Shown: piece by piece, positions 19,501-26,479 of the stretch | How positions within the stretch are numbered: position 1 is the first letter of the stretch | Layout of the letters: the number at the start of each line of letters is the position of its first letter | NCBI RefSeq assembly: GCF_001043975.1 | Contig: NZ_LABY01000055.1 | Coordinates: 1 to 64,000, forward strand | DNA: 64,000 bases | From: Methylobacterium variabile | GTDB taxonomy: Bacteria > Pseudomonadota > Alphaproteobacteria > Rhizobiales > Beijerinckiaceae | Reading direction: 5' to 3' | Program-made: the position numbers and the translations under genes | Notes under the pieces: model-generated | Seen by the model: the letters and a program-made list of their open reading frames with translations, nothing else | Database searches by the model: none | Told to the model about the DNA's origin: nothing

Positions 19501-21891
19501 GACGAGGACGCCGCTCTGGCGCTCGAGGCCGACGAAGGCGTAGGTTCGGCCGTTCACCGTGCCGACCGTGATGCCCTCGGGCTCCGGGCCCTTGTTGTCC
19601 GAGCGGTCGTCCGGCGTGTTGGCGACGGTCTGGTCGTTGTTGAAGCGCTCGGGGGCGATCTGGGCGAAGATCTTCTCGAACTCGCCGCCGGTCTCGCGCA
19701 CCTTGGTGATGGTGCCGTCCTGGTTCTGCCGGAAGATCGAGATGCCGCGGCCGCCGAGCGTGTTGAGCTGGTCGATCACCCCGTCGCCGTTGGTGTCGCC
19801 GGTGCGCAGGAGCACGTTGAGGCGCGCATAGGCCGGATCGGCCTTGAGCGCCTGCAGTTCGGGCGTCAGCCGGCTGTTGGCGATCGTGCTCAGGCGGGCG
19901 ACGTCGCCCGTGTCGTCGGCGCCGCCGATGACGCGCTGGTCGCCTTCGTTCGCCGTGACGAAGTAGGTCGCGCCGCCGGCGGTGAACGAGGCCACCGCGT
20001 CCGGCTGGAGCAGGCCGTAGATCGGGGCGTTCGCCGGCGTCGAGGCGATGCGGATCGAGGCGGTGCCGCCCGTGCCGTCGCGGTCGGAGGCGTCGAACTC
20101 GTTGCCGGGCAGCGAGTGGTTGACCGCGCCGAGCGGCTGGATCGCGATCGGCGCCGTGCCCGGGTTGGCGAGGTCGATCACCGCGACGCCGTTCACCTCC
20201 TGCAGGGTGACGTAGGCGAAGCGGTTGTCGGGTGAGATCGCGATGTATTCGGGCTCGATGTCGGCCGCGGCCGCGTTGCCGGGGGTGATGGCGAGGCCGC
20301 GGGCCCGCAGGGTCGCCTCGGCGCCGTTCAGCCCCTCGAACCCGACCGTCCCGGTGACGGCCGCCGAGGCGGCCCCGCCCGAGACGTCGATGATCGAGAC
20401 GCTGCCGACCGGGTTGCTTCCGGCGCTCGCCTGCTCGCCCTCGTTGGCGACGAGGAGGCGGCTGCCGTCGCGGGTGAAGACGATCTGGTCGGGGCCGACC
20501 CCGACGGTGAGCGAGCGCAGCAGCGTGCCGTCGGCGTTGAACAGCGCGACGCGGCCCGCCGCGTCCCCGGTCGTGTTGGCGTAGGCGACCGCCACGAGGC
20601 CGTTGAAGACCGCGACCGAGTTCACCGCGCCGTACTGCTCGAGGCCGGAGAGCAGGATCTCGCCGGTCTTGGTGAGGGCGCCGGCGGCATCCAGCGCCAC
20701 GATCTCGATCCGGTTCTCGTTGGTGTTCTGGACGTAGAGCCGGCTGGTCGTCGAATCGTAGGCCACGACCTCGGCGTTGGGGGCGGCCGACGTCGCCGCA
20801 TCGTTGGTGGTCGCATAGGCGCCGAGCCGCACGAGCTGGAGCGCGTTCGTCGCCGTGGGCGGCGTCGTGGCGGTGGCGCCGGACAGGCCCTGCAGCGAGG
20901 GCGCCACGTCGTAGATCGCGGTGCCGTTGATCCGGGTGCCGGCATCGTCGTTGAGGATCGTGCCGGTGCCCTGGCCCTTCGCCACCGTGGCGCCCGAGAC
21001 GTTCGCGACCGTCACCGTGAAGGTCTCGGTCGGCTCGACGACCGTGTCGCCGGCGACGTCGACCGCGAAGGTGGCGCTGGTCTGGCCGGCGGCGATGGTC
21101 TGGCGGGTCAGGCTGCGGGCGGTGTAGTCGCTGCCGGCCGTCGCGCTGCCGTCGGCGGTGGCGATGTCGAAGGTGACGCCGCCGGCGGGGGCCGCAGCGC
21201 TCAGCGACACCGTGAAGGTGAGCTGCCTGGTACCGGAATCGCCCTCGGTCGCCTGGACGTCGTCGATCGACAGGGTCGGCAGGGGCTGGGCTGCGGTCAC
21301 CGTGAAGCCGTCGTAGCTGCCGGCGCCGATGCGGGTCGTGTTGTTCTGCGTCCAGGACGAGGTCGACCCGACGGAGGCCAGGATCTGCTCGCGGGTGCCC
21401 GAGGTCGGGCCGGCGTAGCGGCCGTTGGTGGAGGGGAGGGCCACCGCGGTCTGGCCGAGGGTCAGGCCCGGCGGCAGGGCCGAGGTGCTGGCGGTGGTGG
21501 CATTGGCGGCGAACGTGGTGCCGCCGTCGGCGAAGTTGATCGCGTACAGGAAGGTCGGGCTCGCGGCCGTCCCCTGGTAGGCCAGGATCTGGTCGCCCGA
21601 GGCGTTCAGCGCGAAGTTCGGCGCCGTGAACACCGGCGAGTTGGTGCCGCCGGCGGCCGTGTCGGTGGTCGGCCGGATCACCGTGCCGGCGGCGAGCGCC
21701 GTCGGTGCCGTGTAGGTGTAGGTGCCCTCGCCGGTCCGGAACGCGTTGGTCGCGGAGTTCCAGCCGTTGTCGGTGAAGCTGATGGCCGTGCCGGCCTCGA
21801 CGTCCCTGAGGACCACGAAGGCGAAGTCGTCGGGGTTGGTGGCATCGTAACCGACGATGGCGATGTCGCCGGCGGCAAGCGTCGTGGCCAT
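13564..21891 (-). CDS. Giant secreted multidomain nuclease/5'-nucleotidase, probably type I secreted
   Basis: The 2775-aa protein chains at least eight modules. They are an N-terminal beta domain (1-203), a Calx-beta unit (about 205-315), a beta-propeller of the choice-of-anchor-I type (about 349-863), a second Calx-beta (about 872-990), and a YhcR-like OB fold (about 999-1180). An ExeM/NucH-type endonuclease/exonuclease/phosphatase domain (about 1278-1620; SLNVLNYF, LTELEN, SDHDPILVGL) is followed by an SbsA-like Ig domain. Then come a metallophosphatase/5'-nucleotidase (about 1733-2430; HASDWEAG, GNHEFD, KNGGGIRDS), one RTX-like stretch (NGDDVITGTPYDDRLSGRGG) and six 37-aa repeats. No Sec signal is evident, so type I export is inferred; no transporter is nearby. 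It could turn extracellular DNA into nucleosides and phosphate. ATG 21891 is preferred; 22002 would add 37 residues. Confidence 0.85.
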   Translation of the reverse strand: MATTLAAGDIAIVGYDATNPDDFAFVVLRDVEAGTAISFTDNGWNSATNAFRTGEGTYTYTAPTALAAGTVIRPTTDTAAGGTNSPVFTAPNFALNASGDQILAYQGTAASPTFLYAINFADGGTTFAANATTASTSALPPGLTLGQTAVALPSTNGRYAGPTSGTREQILASVGSTSSWTQNNTTRIGAGSYDGFTVTAAQPLPTLSIDDVQATEGDSGTRQLTFTVSLSAAAPAGGVTFDIATADGSATAGSDYTARSLTRQTIAAGQTSATFAVDVAGDTVVEPTETFTVTVANVSGATVAKGQGTGTILNDDAGTRINGTAIYDVAPSLQGLSGATATTPPTATNALQLVRLGAYATTNDAATSAAPNAEVVAYDSTTSRLYVQNTNENRIEIVALDAAGALTKTGEILLSGLEQYGAVNSVAVFNGLVAVAYANTTGDAAGRVALFNADGTLLRSLTVGVGPDQIVFTRDGSRLLVANEGEQASAGSNPVGSVSIIDVSGGAASAAVTGTVGFEGLNGAEATLRARGLAITPGNAAAADIEPEYIAISPDNRFAYVTLQEVNGVAVIDLANPGTAPIAIQPLGAVNHSLPGNEFDASDRDGTGGTASIRIASTPANAPIYGLLQPDAVASFTAGGATYFVTANEGDQRVIGGADDTGDVARLSTIANSRLTPELQALKADPAYARLNVLLRTGDTNGDGVIDQLNTLGGRGISIFRQNQDGTITKVRETGGEFEKIFAQIAPERFNNDQTVANTPDDRSDNKGPEPEGITVGTVNGRTYAFVGLERQSGVLVYDVTDPANASYVSYVPPLAGSPADLGPEVLTFIAADRNPTGTPLVISANEVANGGATLYAALPQGYTQEISFAPNSLNVSQAEGNSGTTTVSFTVQRSNGTLGAVTFTAELTGTGPSAANAADFAGAPGLPLTITGTIPAGAASAVVNVTVQGDATPEPNETFGLTLRSATSNQAGVTAAVSTSAGTATGTILNDDVTLISAVQGTGSASLLVGQTVTIEALVVGDFQNGDADAKRSIGGFYLQEERADQDSNPLTSEGVFVYEGTGNRLVDVNEGDRVRVTGTVTEFNGETQVTVNAASGIQVVQAGALSAAEVKAQAVDVTLTAAGVVGTGTTAQPDLERYEGMLVRLPQTLSITEQFNLDRFNEIRLAAGGRPETFTNAFEPNAANYAAYLAQTAARSITYDDGQNSQNLPIENLDGFGPTYSTATAPRMGDTVTGLTGTLGYGPTGAFRVRAINDGDNTFVKANPRPATPDAVGGTLKVGSLNVLNYFTTLNASSSSLTAIGQAPRGANTSEELARQTEKLVTTLIGTGADVLGLTELENQFQPGNPGNALEYLVGQLNARTGAGTYAHVNPGSQLDQGQFLGGDAIAVGFIYKPSKVSVALNTTIEKLDDADVAQIDPALLQQSTVGHIFNGVNTSRASLAVTFRETATGEDFTAVINHLKSKSGSGTGADADQGDSQGAWQQQRELAAKALTEWVATKPTGTQDSDTILLGDFNAYIKEDALDTIKAGGFTNLAEDRLADPYSYVFDGAYGALDHAFANGSLNGQVTGVTEWHVNADEADAIDYNLDFGRSPSYFDGRVAARESDHDPILVGLKLDQTAPTLVSATPADNATGVAPGANITLRFSEAVKAGTGSITITDGAGDTRTIAVSDTAQVAVSGDTVTINPSADLGAGKAYDVIVPTGAITDAAGNAFAGLAQDQLDFTTQQAAPMTYTLQILHASDWEAGLLATQRAANFAAIVDKLEDATPNSITLSTGDGWIPSPFFIAGADPQLNATYNGVYNQLYGLSGAGAYSRLTASPGRADITIQNIIGVQAAVFGNHEFDSGPTEVANIIGANLGTAAGAADDTWVGAQFPYLSANLNFSKESALSGLVHADGDAATFAQTGPTSTQTGTGADKIAKSTIITENGEKIAFIGATTQLEPLLTTLGNVTLEGFTGKDEIALLAQQINAEVDRVLAANPGLNKVIVGTHLQQLANEQALAPLLRNVDVLIGGGSHTLLSDSNDRLLPGDTSGGAYPQFFTNATGQTLALVNTASEYSYVGRLTVTFDDQGNVIRDSVTPQNSGAVAVDDTSVAQLWGSTAAAFTPGSKGFLVREMIEGLDVNNDGVQETAGVADIIRQQDGNILGRTSVYLEGRRGEVRTEETNLGDLSADANLWYAKQYDSSVAVSIKNGGGIRDSIGSFSTSGGGTAELPPAANPSAGKQAGDISQLDVTNSLRFNNALAVTTVSALEMKRILEHAVSATAAGATPGQFPQIGGLSFSFDATKQSQTVDANGNVTREGQRILNAAIVDENGRILDTLVQNGQLVGDPNRGIRTVTLDFLATGTAAAPGLGGDNYPFPAYGENKVALASATPGSSLPNSATFAAQGTEQDAMAEYLRAFYATTPFGTADTTPAGDTRIQNVAARGDTVLARGINRVGTNGDDVITGTPYDDRLSGRGGTDTLVINANFADVTVSQANSLTLISGPQGRDLVSGFERFRFNDATIAVDDANRLVDDLHYLSRNQDVFRAGVDADAHYAAFGWREGRDPSAFFSTTGYLAANRDVRTAGVNPLEHYDQSGWKEGRDPSAAFDNELYLARNPDVRAAGVDPLAHFLTYGQDEGRQAYAAIGKAADVGTAGGFDAEYYLLSNTDVAAAALVLGADGATFARQHYQLYGWKEGRNPNAVFDTKGYLNAYQDVAKANVDPLLHYDLYGYKEGRDPSAGFDTTDYLAANPDVASAKVDPMVHYLMFGAVEGRQAFNDARIDPFATA
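13580..14340 (-). repeat. Six C-terminal ~37-aa repeats in the giant secreted protein
   Basis: Six units share FDxxxYLxxNPDV, then VDPLxHY, then GxKEGRDPSA. Units three and four carry insertions and the last ends in EGRQAF close to the C-terminus. Similar units occur in other type I-secreted proteins and beside some glycosyltransferase domains; their role is not known to me. Confidence 0.8.
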
Positions 21892-22206
21892 GTGTTCCAG
21901 TGTCTCCGGGCGCGCGTGAACGGCGGCGGCGCCAAGGCGGGCGCCACCCTTCAGCGCGAGGGCTGTTAGGGCTTGTCGGTTCAGGGAGGCGCGCAGCGGC
22001 ATTGGGCTCGCCCGCGATCGTTCGACGTGTCGGATCGGACCGGGCGAGACTGCCTTGTTACAGCTTGTTTCGGACTGTGATCGCTCTGTATGGGCGTTTT
22101 GCGACAGTGCTGTGAAGGTTAGCGGGCAGGCCCCCGGGCCTGGGCCCGATCACGCGTCGCGCCTCCTCGCGACCGCGCCGGTCGGGACGGGTGGCTCCAA
22201 CGCGAA
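21892..22206. other. Promoter region of the giant gene
   Basis: This spacer between the giant gene and the dctP terminator holds no other gene that I can support. It is less GC-rich around 22050-22120, where the promoter is likely. No Pho box, EcfG or CtrA motif is convincing. Confidence 0.5.
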
Positions 22207-22240
22207 GCGCCCCGCCATCGGGCTGTCGATGGCGGGGCGC
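22207..22240 (-). terminator. Strong hairpin terminator of the dctP-like gene
   Basis: A perfect 14-bp stem, GCGCCCCGCCATCG with its complement, has a 6-nt loop. It lies 42 bp beyond the stop codon of the dctP-like gene. Confidence 0.7.
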
Positions 22241-22281
22241 GGTCGTGCGGCAGGTCTGTGGGGCGGCTTGCGGTGCGGCGC

Positions 22282-23313
22282 CTACTGCGTCCCGCCCTTC
22301 GCCTCCTTCTGGAACTCCTCGATCACGTCCTTGCCGACGCGCTTGGCCATGTCGGCGGTGACGGGCTCGAGGGCCGCCTTCCAGGCCGCCTTCTCGTCGG
22401 CGGTCAGCTCGATGAAGGTCGTCTTGCCGGACTTCTTCATCTCGTCGAGGGCGTCGGCGTTGTCCTTGCCGGCGACCTCGTTGGCGTAGGTCGTCGCCTC
22501 CTTCATCGCCTTGTCGAGCTCGGTCCGGACGTCGGCCGGCAGTCCGTCCCAGAACTTCTTGTTGGTGATCACTGCGTAGCCGATGTAGCCGTGATCGGAC
22601 AGGGTCACGTATTTCTGCACCTCGTGGTGCTTCTGGGTGAACATGTTCGAGGGCGTGTTCTCCGAGCCATCGACCACGCCGGTCTGCATGCCCTGGTAGA
22701 CTTCCGAGAAGGCCATCACCTGCGGGATGGCGCCGAGCGCCCGGAACTGCGCCTCGAGAACCTTCGAGGACTGGATCCGCATCTTCAGGCCGCGGAAGTC
22801 GGCCGGCATCCGCAGCGGCTTGTTGGCGCTCATCACCTTGAAGCCGTTGTCCCAGTAGGCGAGGCCGGTGATGCCCTTCGACTGGAGCTTGTCGAACAGG
22901 CGCTTGCCGAGCGCCCCGTCCGTGACCCGGCGCAGGGCCGCCTTGTCGGGCAGGATGTAGGGCAGGTCGAAGACCTCGAACTCCTTGGCGCCGAGCGGCC
23001 CGAACTTCGCCAGCGACGGCGCCAGCATCTGCACGGCACCGAGCTGGAGCGCCTCGACCTCCTCCTTGTCCTTGAACAGCTGCGAGTTCGGGTAGACCTC
23101 CACCTTCACCCGGCCGTTGGTGTACTTTTCCGCCAGCTCCTTGAACTTGTCGGCGCCGCGGCCCTTCGGCGTGTCGGGGGCCACCACGTGGCTGAACTTG
23201 ATCAGGATCGGCGCTCCCTGCGCCAGGGCGGCGCCCGACAGGAGCAGGAGGGCGGCGCCGGCCGAGAGGGCGCGGCGGGTCAGCGCTCGGGCGGCGCGGG
23301 ACGACTTCGTCAT
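22282..23313 (-). CDS. dctP: TRAP transporter solute-binding protein, DctP family
   Basis: The 343-aa periplasmic protein begins with a Sec signal peptide (residues 1 to about 31, ending GAALAQ). The DctP fold follows: IKFSHVVAPDTPKGRGAD, LPYILPDKAALRRVTDG and the binding-site Arg in FRGLKMRIQSSKV, which holds the carboxylate of the ligand. Typical ligands are C4-dicarboxylates or related acids. The two membrane partners, DctQ and DctM, are not adjacent, so it is an orphan receptor here. A strong hairpin ends the transcript. Confidence 0.92.
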   Translation of the reverse strand: MTKSSRAARALTRRALSAGAALLLLSGAALAQGAPILIKFSHVVAPDTPKGRGADKFKELAEKYTNGRVKVEVYPNSQLFKDKEEVEALQLGAVQMLAPSLAKFGPLGAKEFEVFDLPYILPDKAALRRVTDGALGKRLFDKLQSKGITGLAYWDNGFKVMSANKPLRMPADFRGLKMRIQSSKVLEAQFRALGAIPQVMAFSEVYQGMQTGVVDGSENTPSNMFTQKHHEVQKYVTLSDHGYIGYAVITNKKFWDGLPADVRTELDKAMKEATTYANEVAGKDNADALDEMKKSGKTTFIELTADEKAAWKAALEPVTADMAKRVGKDVIEEFQKEAKGGTQ

Positions 23314-23393
23314 GGCGTTTCCTCGGTGTCGTTTCTCGTTGGCTCGGTCGCGAGCCTGACAGCTCGGCCCGGCTGCCGCAAGGCGACGATCGC

Positions 23394-24236
23394 CTAAGTC
23401 CCGCTCGCCTCCGCCTCCATGTGAACGGCGCCCTCGGCCTCGGTCCAGGCGCGGACGCCGTCGCCCTCGCGCCGGCCCGCCACCGTGAAGCGCCGGCCGG
23501 CGGTCATCGGCGCCACGCCCCGGTAGCGGAAGCGTCCCGGCGCCCGCCCGAGGCGCACGGCGGCGAGGTTGAGGAGCAGGCTCGCCTGCATCGGCCCGTG
23601 CACCACCAGGCCGGCATAGCCCTCGACCCCGGTGGCGTAGGGGTGGTCGTAGTGGAAGCGGTGGCCGTTGAAGGTCATGGCCGAGTAGCGGAAGAGCAGC
23701 ACCGGGTTCGCCTCGACCGACCACGCCGCCTCCGCCTCCGCGGGGGCCATCCTCGGCGCAGGCAGCGCCTCCCCCGGCCGGCTCGCCTCGCGGTAGACGA
23801 TGTCCTGCCGCTCGCGGATCGCCGGTCCCCGTTCCGTCAGGTACTCGTGCCGCACGGTGACGAAGCACAGCGTGCCGGTGCGCCCCTCCTTCACGGCGAC
23901 GTCCGAGACGGTCTCGCGCCGCGCGACCCGGTCGCCGAGGCGCAAGGGGCCGAGGATCTCGACCTCGCCACCGGCCCACATCCGGCGCGGCAGCGGCACC
24001 GGGGGCAGGAAGCCGCCCTTGGCGGCGTGCCCGTCGGGGCCGAGCGTGTCGGCGGGCGGGGTCTCGGGGGCGAGGCACCAGTGCAGGGCGAGCGGCGCCT
24101 CGCCCTCCGGCACCGGGGCGAGGTGGGGCGCGAGCGTCGCCCGGTACTCGGCCACCAGGCGGGGCGTGACCAGGTCCTCGACCTCCCGGGTGCGGCCGAT
24201 CCAGCCGCGCAGATGGTCGATGTCGATCGGGGGCAT
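23394..24236 (-). CDS. MaoC/HTD2-like acyl-CoA hydratase
   Basis: This 280-aa protein has the double hot-dog layout of FAS1-like dehydratases and mesaconyl/itaconyl-CoA hydratases. The N-terminal half has GGEVEILGPLRLGDRVARRE and RHEYLTERGPAIRERQDIVY. The C-terminal half has LFRYSAMTFNGHRFHYDHPY and GLVVHGPMQASLLL, the usual active-site region. It hydrates an enoyl-CoA or dehydrates a hydroxyacyl-CoA. The exact acid is unknown. It lies 80 bp upstream of dctP on the same strand, so the two might share a substrate route. Confidence 0.8.
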   Translation of the reverse strand: MPPIDIDHLRGWIGRTREVEDLVTPRLVAEYRATLAPHLAPVPEGEAPLALHWCLAPETPPADTLGPDGHAAKGGFLPPVPLPRRMWAGGEVEILGPLRLGDRVARRETVSDVAVKEGRTGTLCFVTVRHEYLTERGPAIRERQDIVYREASRPGEALPAPRMAPAEAEAAWSVEANPVLLFRYSAMTFNGHRFHYDHPYATGVEGYAGLVVHGPMQASLLLNLAAVRLGRAPGRFRYRGVAPMTAGRRFTVAGRREGDGVRAWTEAEGAVHMEAEASGT

Positions 24237-24441
24237 CGAAGGTTCCCTGTCGTGTCTCTCGCCCCATCATGCCGGGCCGGTCGCCGCAGGTCCAACGCGC
24301 GGACGGACCGTCACCGGTGCCCAGCCGGCATGGATGCCCCGCCGGCATGGCACGCCTTCGCGCCCGCACACCTGCCGCCTGGACCGCGCCCCGGCCCGGT
24401 GCTTAACTCGCTGTCAACAAAGACAGGGTGGGAGACGTCAC

Positions 24442-26472
24442 GTGGCTGCGCAGCACAGGTGCATCGCGATCGTCGGTCCGTTCCAGAGCGGCAAGACCGC
24501 CCTGCTCGAGGCCATCCTCCACCGCACCGGCGCCATCGACCGGCCCGGCCGCGCGGGGGCCCGCGTGGGAGACACCTCCCCCGAGGCGAGGGCCCACGGC
24601 ATGAGCGTGGAGCCGGCCTTCGCCACCACCCGGTTCCTCGGCGAGTCCTTCACCTTCGTCGACTGCCCGGGCTCGATCGAGTTCGCCCACGACCTGCGCG
24701 CGATGCTGCCTGCCTGCGACGCCGCGGTCGTGGTCTGCGAGGCCGACGAGCGCAAGCTGCCGGCCCTGGAGCTGACGCTGCGCGAGCTCGAGGCCGCCGG
24801 CCTGCCGCGCCTCCTCTTCATCAACAAGGCCGAGACCGCGCCGGGCTCCCTGCGCGACGCCCTGGCCCTGCTCCAGCCCGCCTCCCGGGTGCCGCTGCTG
24901 ATGCGTCAGATCCCGCTGATCGAGGGCGAGGCGGCGGTGGGCTTCATCGACCTCGCCCTTGAGCGGGCCTTCATCTGGCGCGAGCAGGCGCCCAGCGAGG
25001 TGGTGGCGCTGCCGACGGGCGAGCTGCCGCGGGAGAAGGCCGAGCGCTTCACCATGCTGGAGCGCCTGGCCGACCACGACGACGTGCTGATGGAAGACCT
25101 GATCGCCGAGGTCGAGCCGGCGCGGGACCGTGTCTTCGCCGACCTCGCCCGGGAGCTGCGCCAGGGCCAGGTGGTCTCGGTGCTGTTCGGCTCGGCCGAG
25201 CACGGCCACGGCGTCACCCGCCTGCTGAAAGCGCTCCGGCACGAGGCGCCGGGCCTCACCGAGACGCGGGCGCGCCTCGGCGTCGCGGCCGAGGGCGGGC
25301 CCCTCGTCCAGGTGATGAAGACCCTGCATACCGGCTTCGGCGGCAAGCTCTCGGTCGGCCGGGTGCTGCGGGGCGCCGTCCGCGAGGGCGAGTCGGTGAC
25401 CGGTTCAGGCAGCGGCAGCGCCCGGGTGGCGGGGCTGACCCTGCTCACCGGCGCCTCCGGCAGCCGCCTGCCGGAGGCGCGGGAGGGCGAGGTCGCGGGC
25501 TTCGCCAAGCTCGACCCGGTCGCCACCGCCGAGACCCTGGCGGTGGGCGCCGAGGCGCCGCCCGCCCTCGCGGCCCTGCCGCCGCCCGAGCCGGTCCACG
25601 CCCTCGCGCTCCGGGTACGCGACCGCAAGGACGAGGTGCGCCTCTCGGCGGCCCTCGCCAAGCTCGCCGACGAGGACCCGGCCCTCGCCGTCGAGCAGCG
25701 GGCCGAGCTCGGCGAGCTGCGCCTGTCCGGCCAGGGCGAGATGCACCTGCGCGTGGCGGTGGAGCGCCTCGCCTCCCGGTTCGGCATCGGCGTCGAGACG
25801 GAGCCGGCCCGGGTGGCCTACCGGGAGACGATCCGGGGCCCGGCGGAGGCGCGGGCGCGGCACAAGAAGCAGACCGGCGGCCACGGCCAGTTCGCCGACG
25901 TCGCGCTCGCGGTGCGGCCGCTGCCGCGGGGCGAGGGGTTCCTGTTCGAGGACGAGGTGGTGGGCGGCGCGGTGCCGCGCCAGTACATCGCCTCCGTCGA
26001 GGCCGGCGCCCGGGCGGTGACGGCGAAGGGGCCCCTCGGCTTTCCCGTCGTCGACATCGCGGTCACCCTGAAGGATGGCGCCGCCCACGCGGTCGATTCC
26101 TCCGACGCCGCCTTCCAGGCCGCCACCCGCCTCGCCCTCGAGGAGGCGCTGACCAAGGCCGGGCCGGTCCTGCTCGAGCCGATCCTGGCGGTCTCGATGG
26201 CGGTGCCGAGCGGCGCCACCGCCCGGGCCACCGGCCTCGTCACCGCCCGCCGCGGCCAGATCCTCGGCTTCGACGCGCGGCCCGGCTGGGCCGGCTGGGA
26301 CGTGGTCGAGGCCCTGATCCCAGAGGCCGAGATGACCGACCTCATCGTCGAGCTGCGCTCGGCCACCGCCGGAGTCGGCACCTTCACCACCCGCTTCGAC
26401 CACCGGGCCGAGCTGACCGGCCGCGCCGCCGACGCGGTGCTAGCGCGCCAGCCGGTGCGCAAGGTGGGGTGA
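24442..26472 (+). CDS. Elongation factor G-like GTPase paralogue
   Basis: The 676-aa protein has the five-domain layout of EF-G. G1 is GPFQSGKT (residues 12-19), G3 DCPGS (about 74) and G4 NKAE (about 128; NKxD in EF-G). The switch I region lacks the ERGITI block of true EF-G (SPEARAHGMSVEPAFATT instead). Domain IV begins RARHKKQTGGHGQFADV. Such paralogues accompany the canonical fusA and are thought to act in special translation or recycling. The GTG at 24442 has GGGAG at Shine-Dalgarno distance. The adjoining gene is convergent with a 7-bp gap. Confidence 0.85.
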   Translation: MAAQHRCIAIVGPFQSGKTALLEAILHRTGAIDRPGRAGARVGDTSPEARAHGMSVEPAFATTRFLGESFTFVDCPGSIEFAHDLRAMLPACDAAVVVCEADERKLPALELTLRELEAAGLPRLLFINKAETAPGSLRDALALLQPASRVPLLMRQIPLIEGEAAVGFIDLALERAFIWREQAPSEVVALPTGELPREKAERFTMLERLADHDDVLMEDLIAEVEPARDRVFADLARELRQGQVVSVLFGSAEHGHGVTRLLKALRHEAPGLTETRARLGVAAEGGPLVQVMKTLHTGFGGKLSVGRVLRGAVREGESVTGSGSGSARVAGLTLLTGASGSRLPEAREGEVAGFAKLDPVATAETLAVGAEAPPALAALPPPEPVHALALRVRDRKDEVRLSAALAKLADEDPALAVEQRAELGELRLSGQGEMHLRVAVERLASRFGIGVETEPARVAYRETIRGPAEARARHKKQTGGHGQFADVALAVRPLPRGEGFLFEDEVVGGAVPRQYIASVEAGARAVTAKGPLGFPVVDIAVTLKDGAAHAVDSSDAAFQAATRLALEEALTKAGPVLLEPILAVSMAVPSGATARATGLVTARRGQILGFDARPGWAGWDVVEALIPEAEMTDLIVELRSATAGVGTFTTRFDHRAELTGRAADAVLARQPVRKVG

Positions 26473-26479
26473 CGGCGGA

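Noticed and set aside
14155-20235. Long plus-strand ORFs opposite the giant secreted protein gene
   Set aside because: They only mirror the coding strand; no domains are recognisable and the minus frame has a full, coherent domain series.
22040-22130. Possible Pho box upstream of the giant nuclease/nucleotidase gene
   Set aside because: CTGTCGC and CTGTAAC occur on the minus strand but about 40 bp apart, not as the spaced 7-mer repeat of a Pho box.
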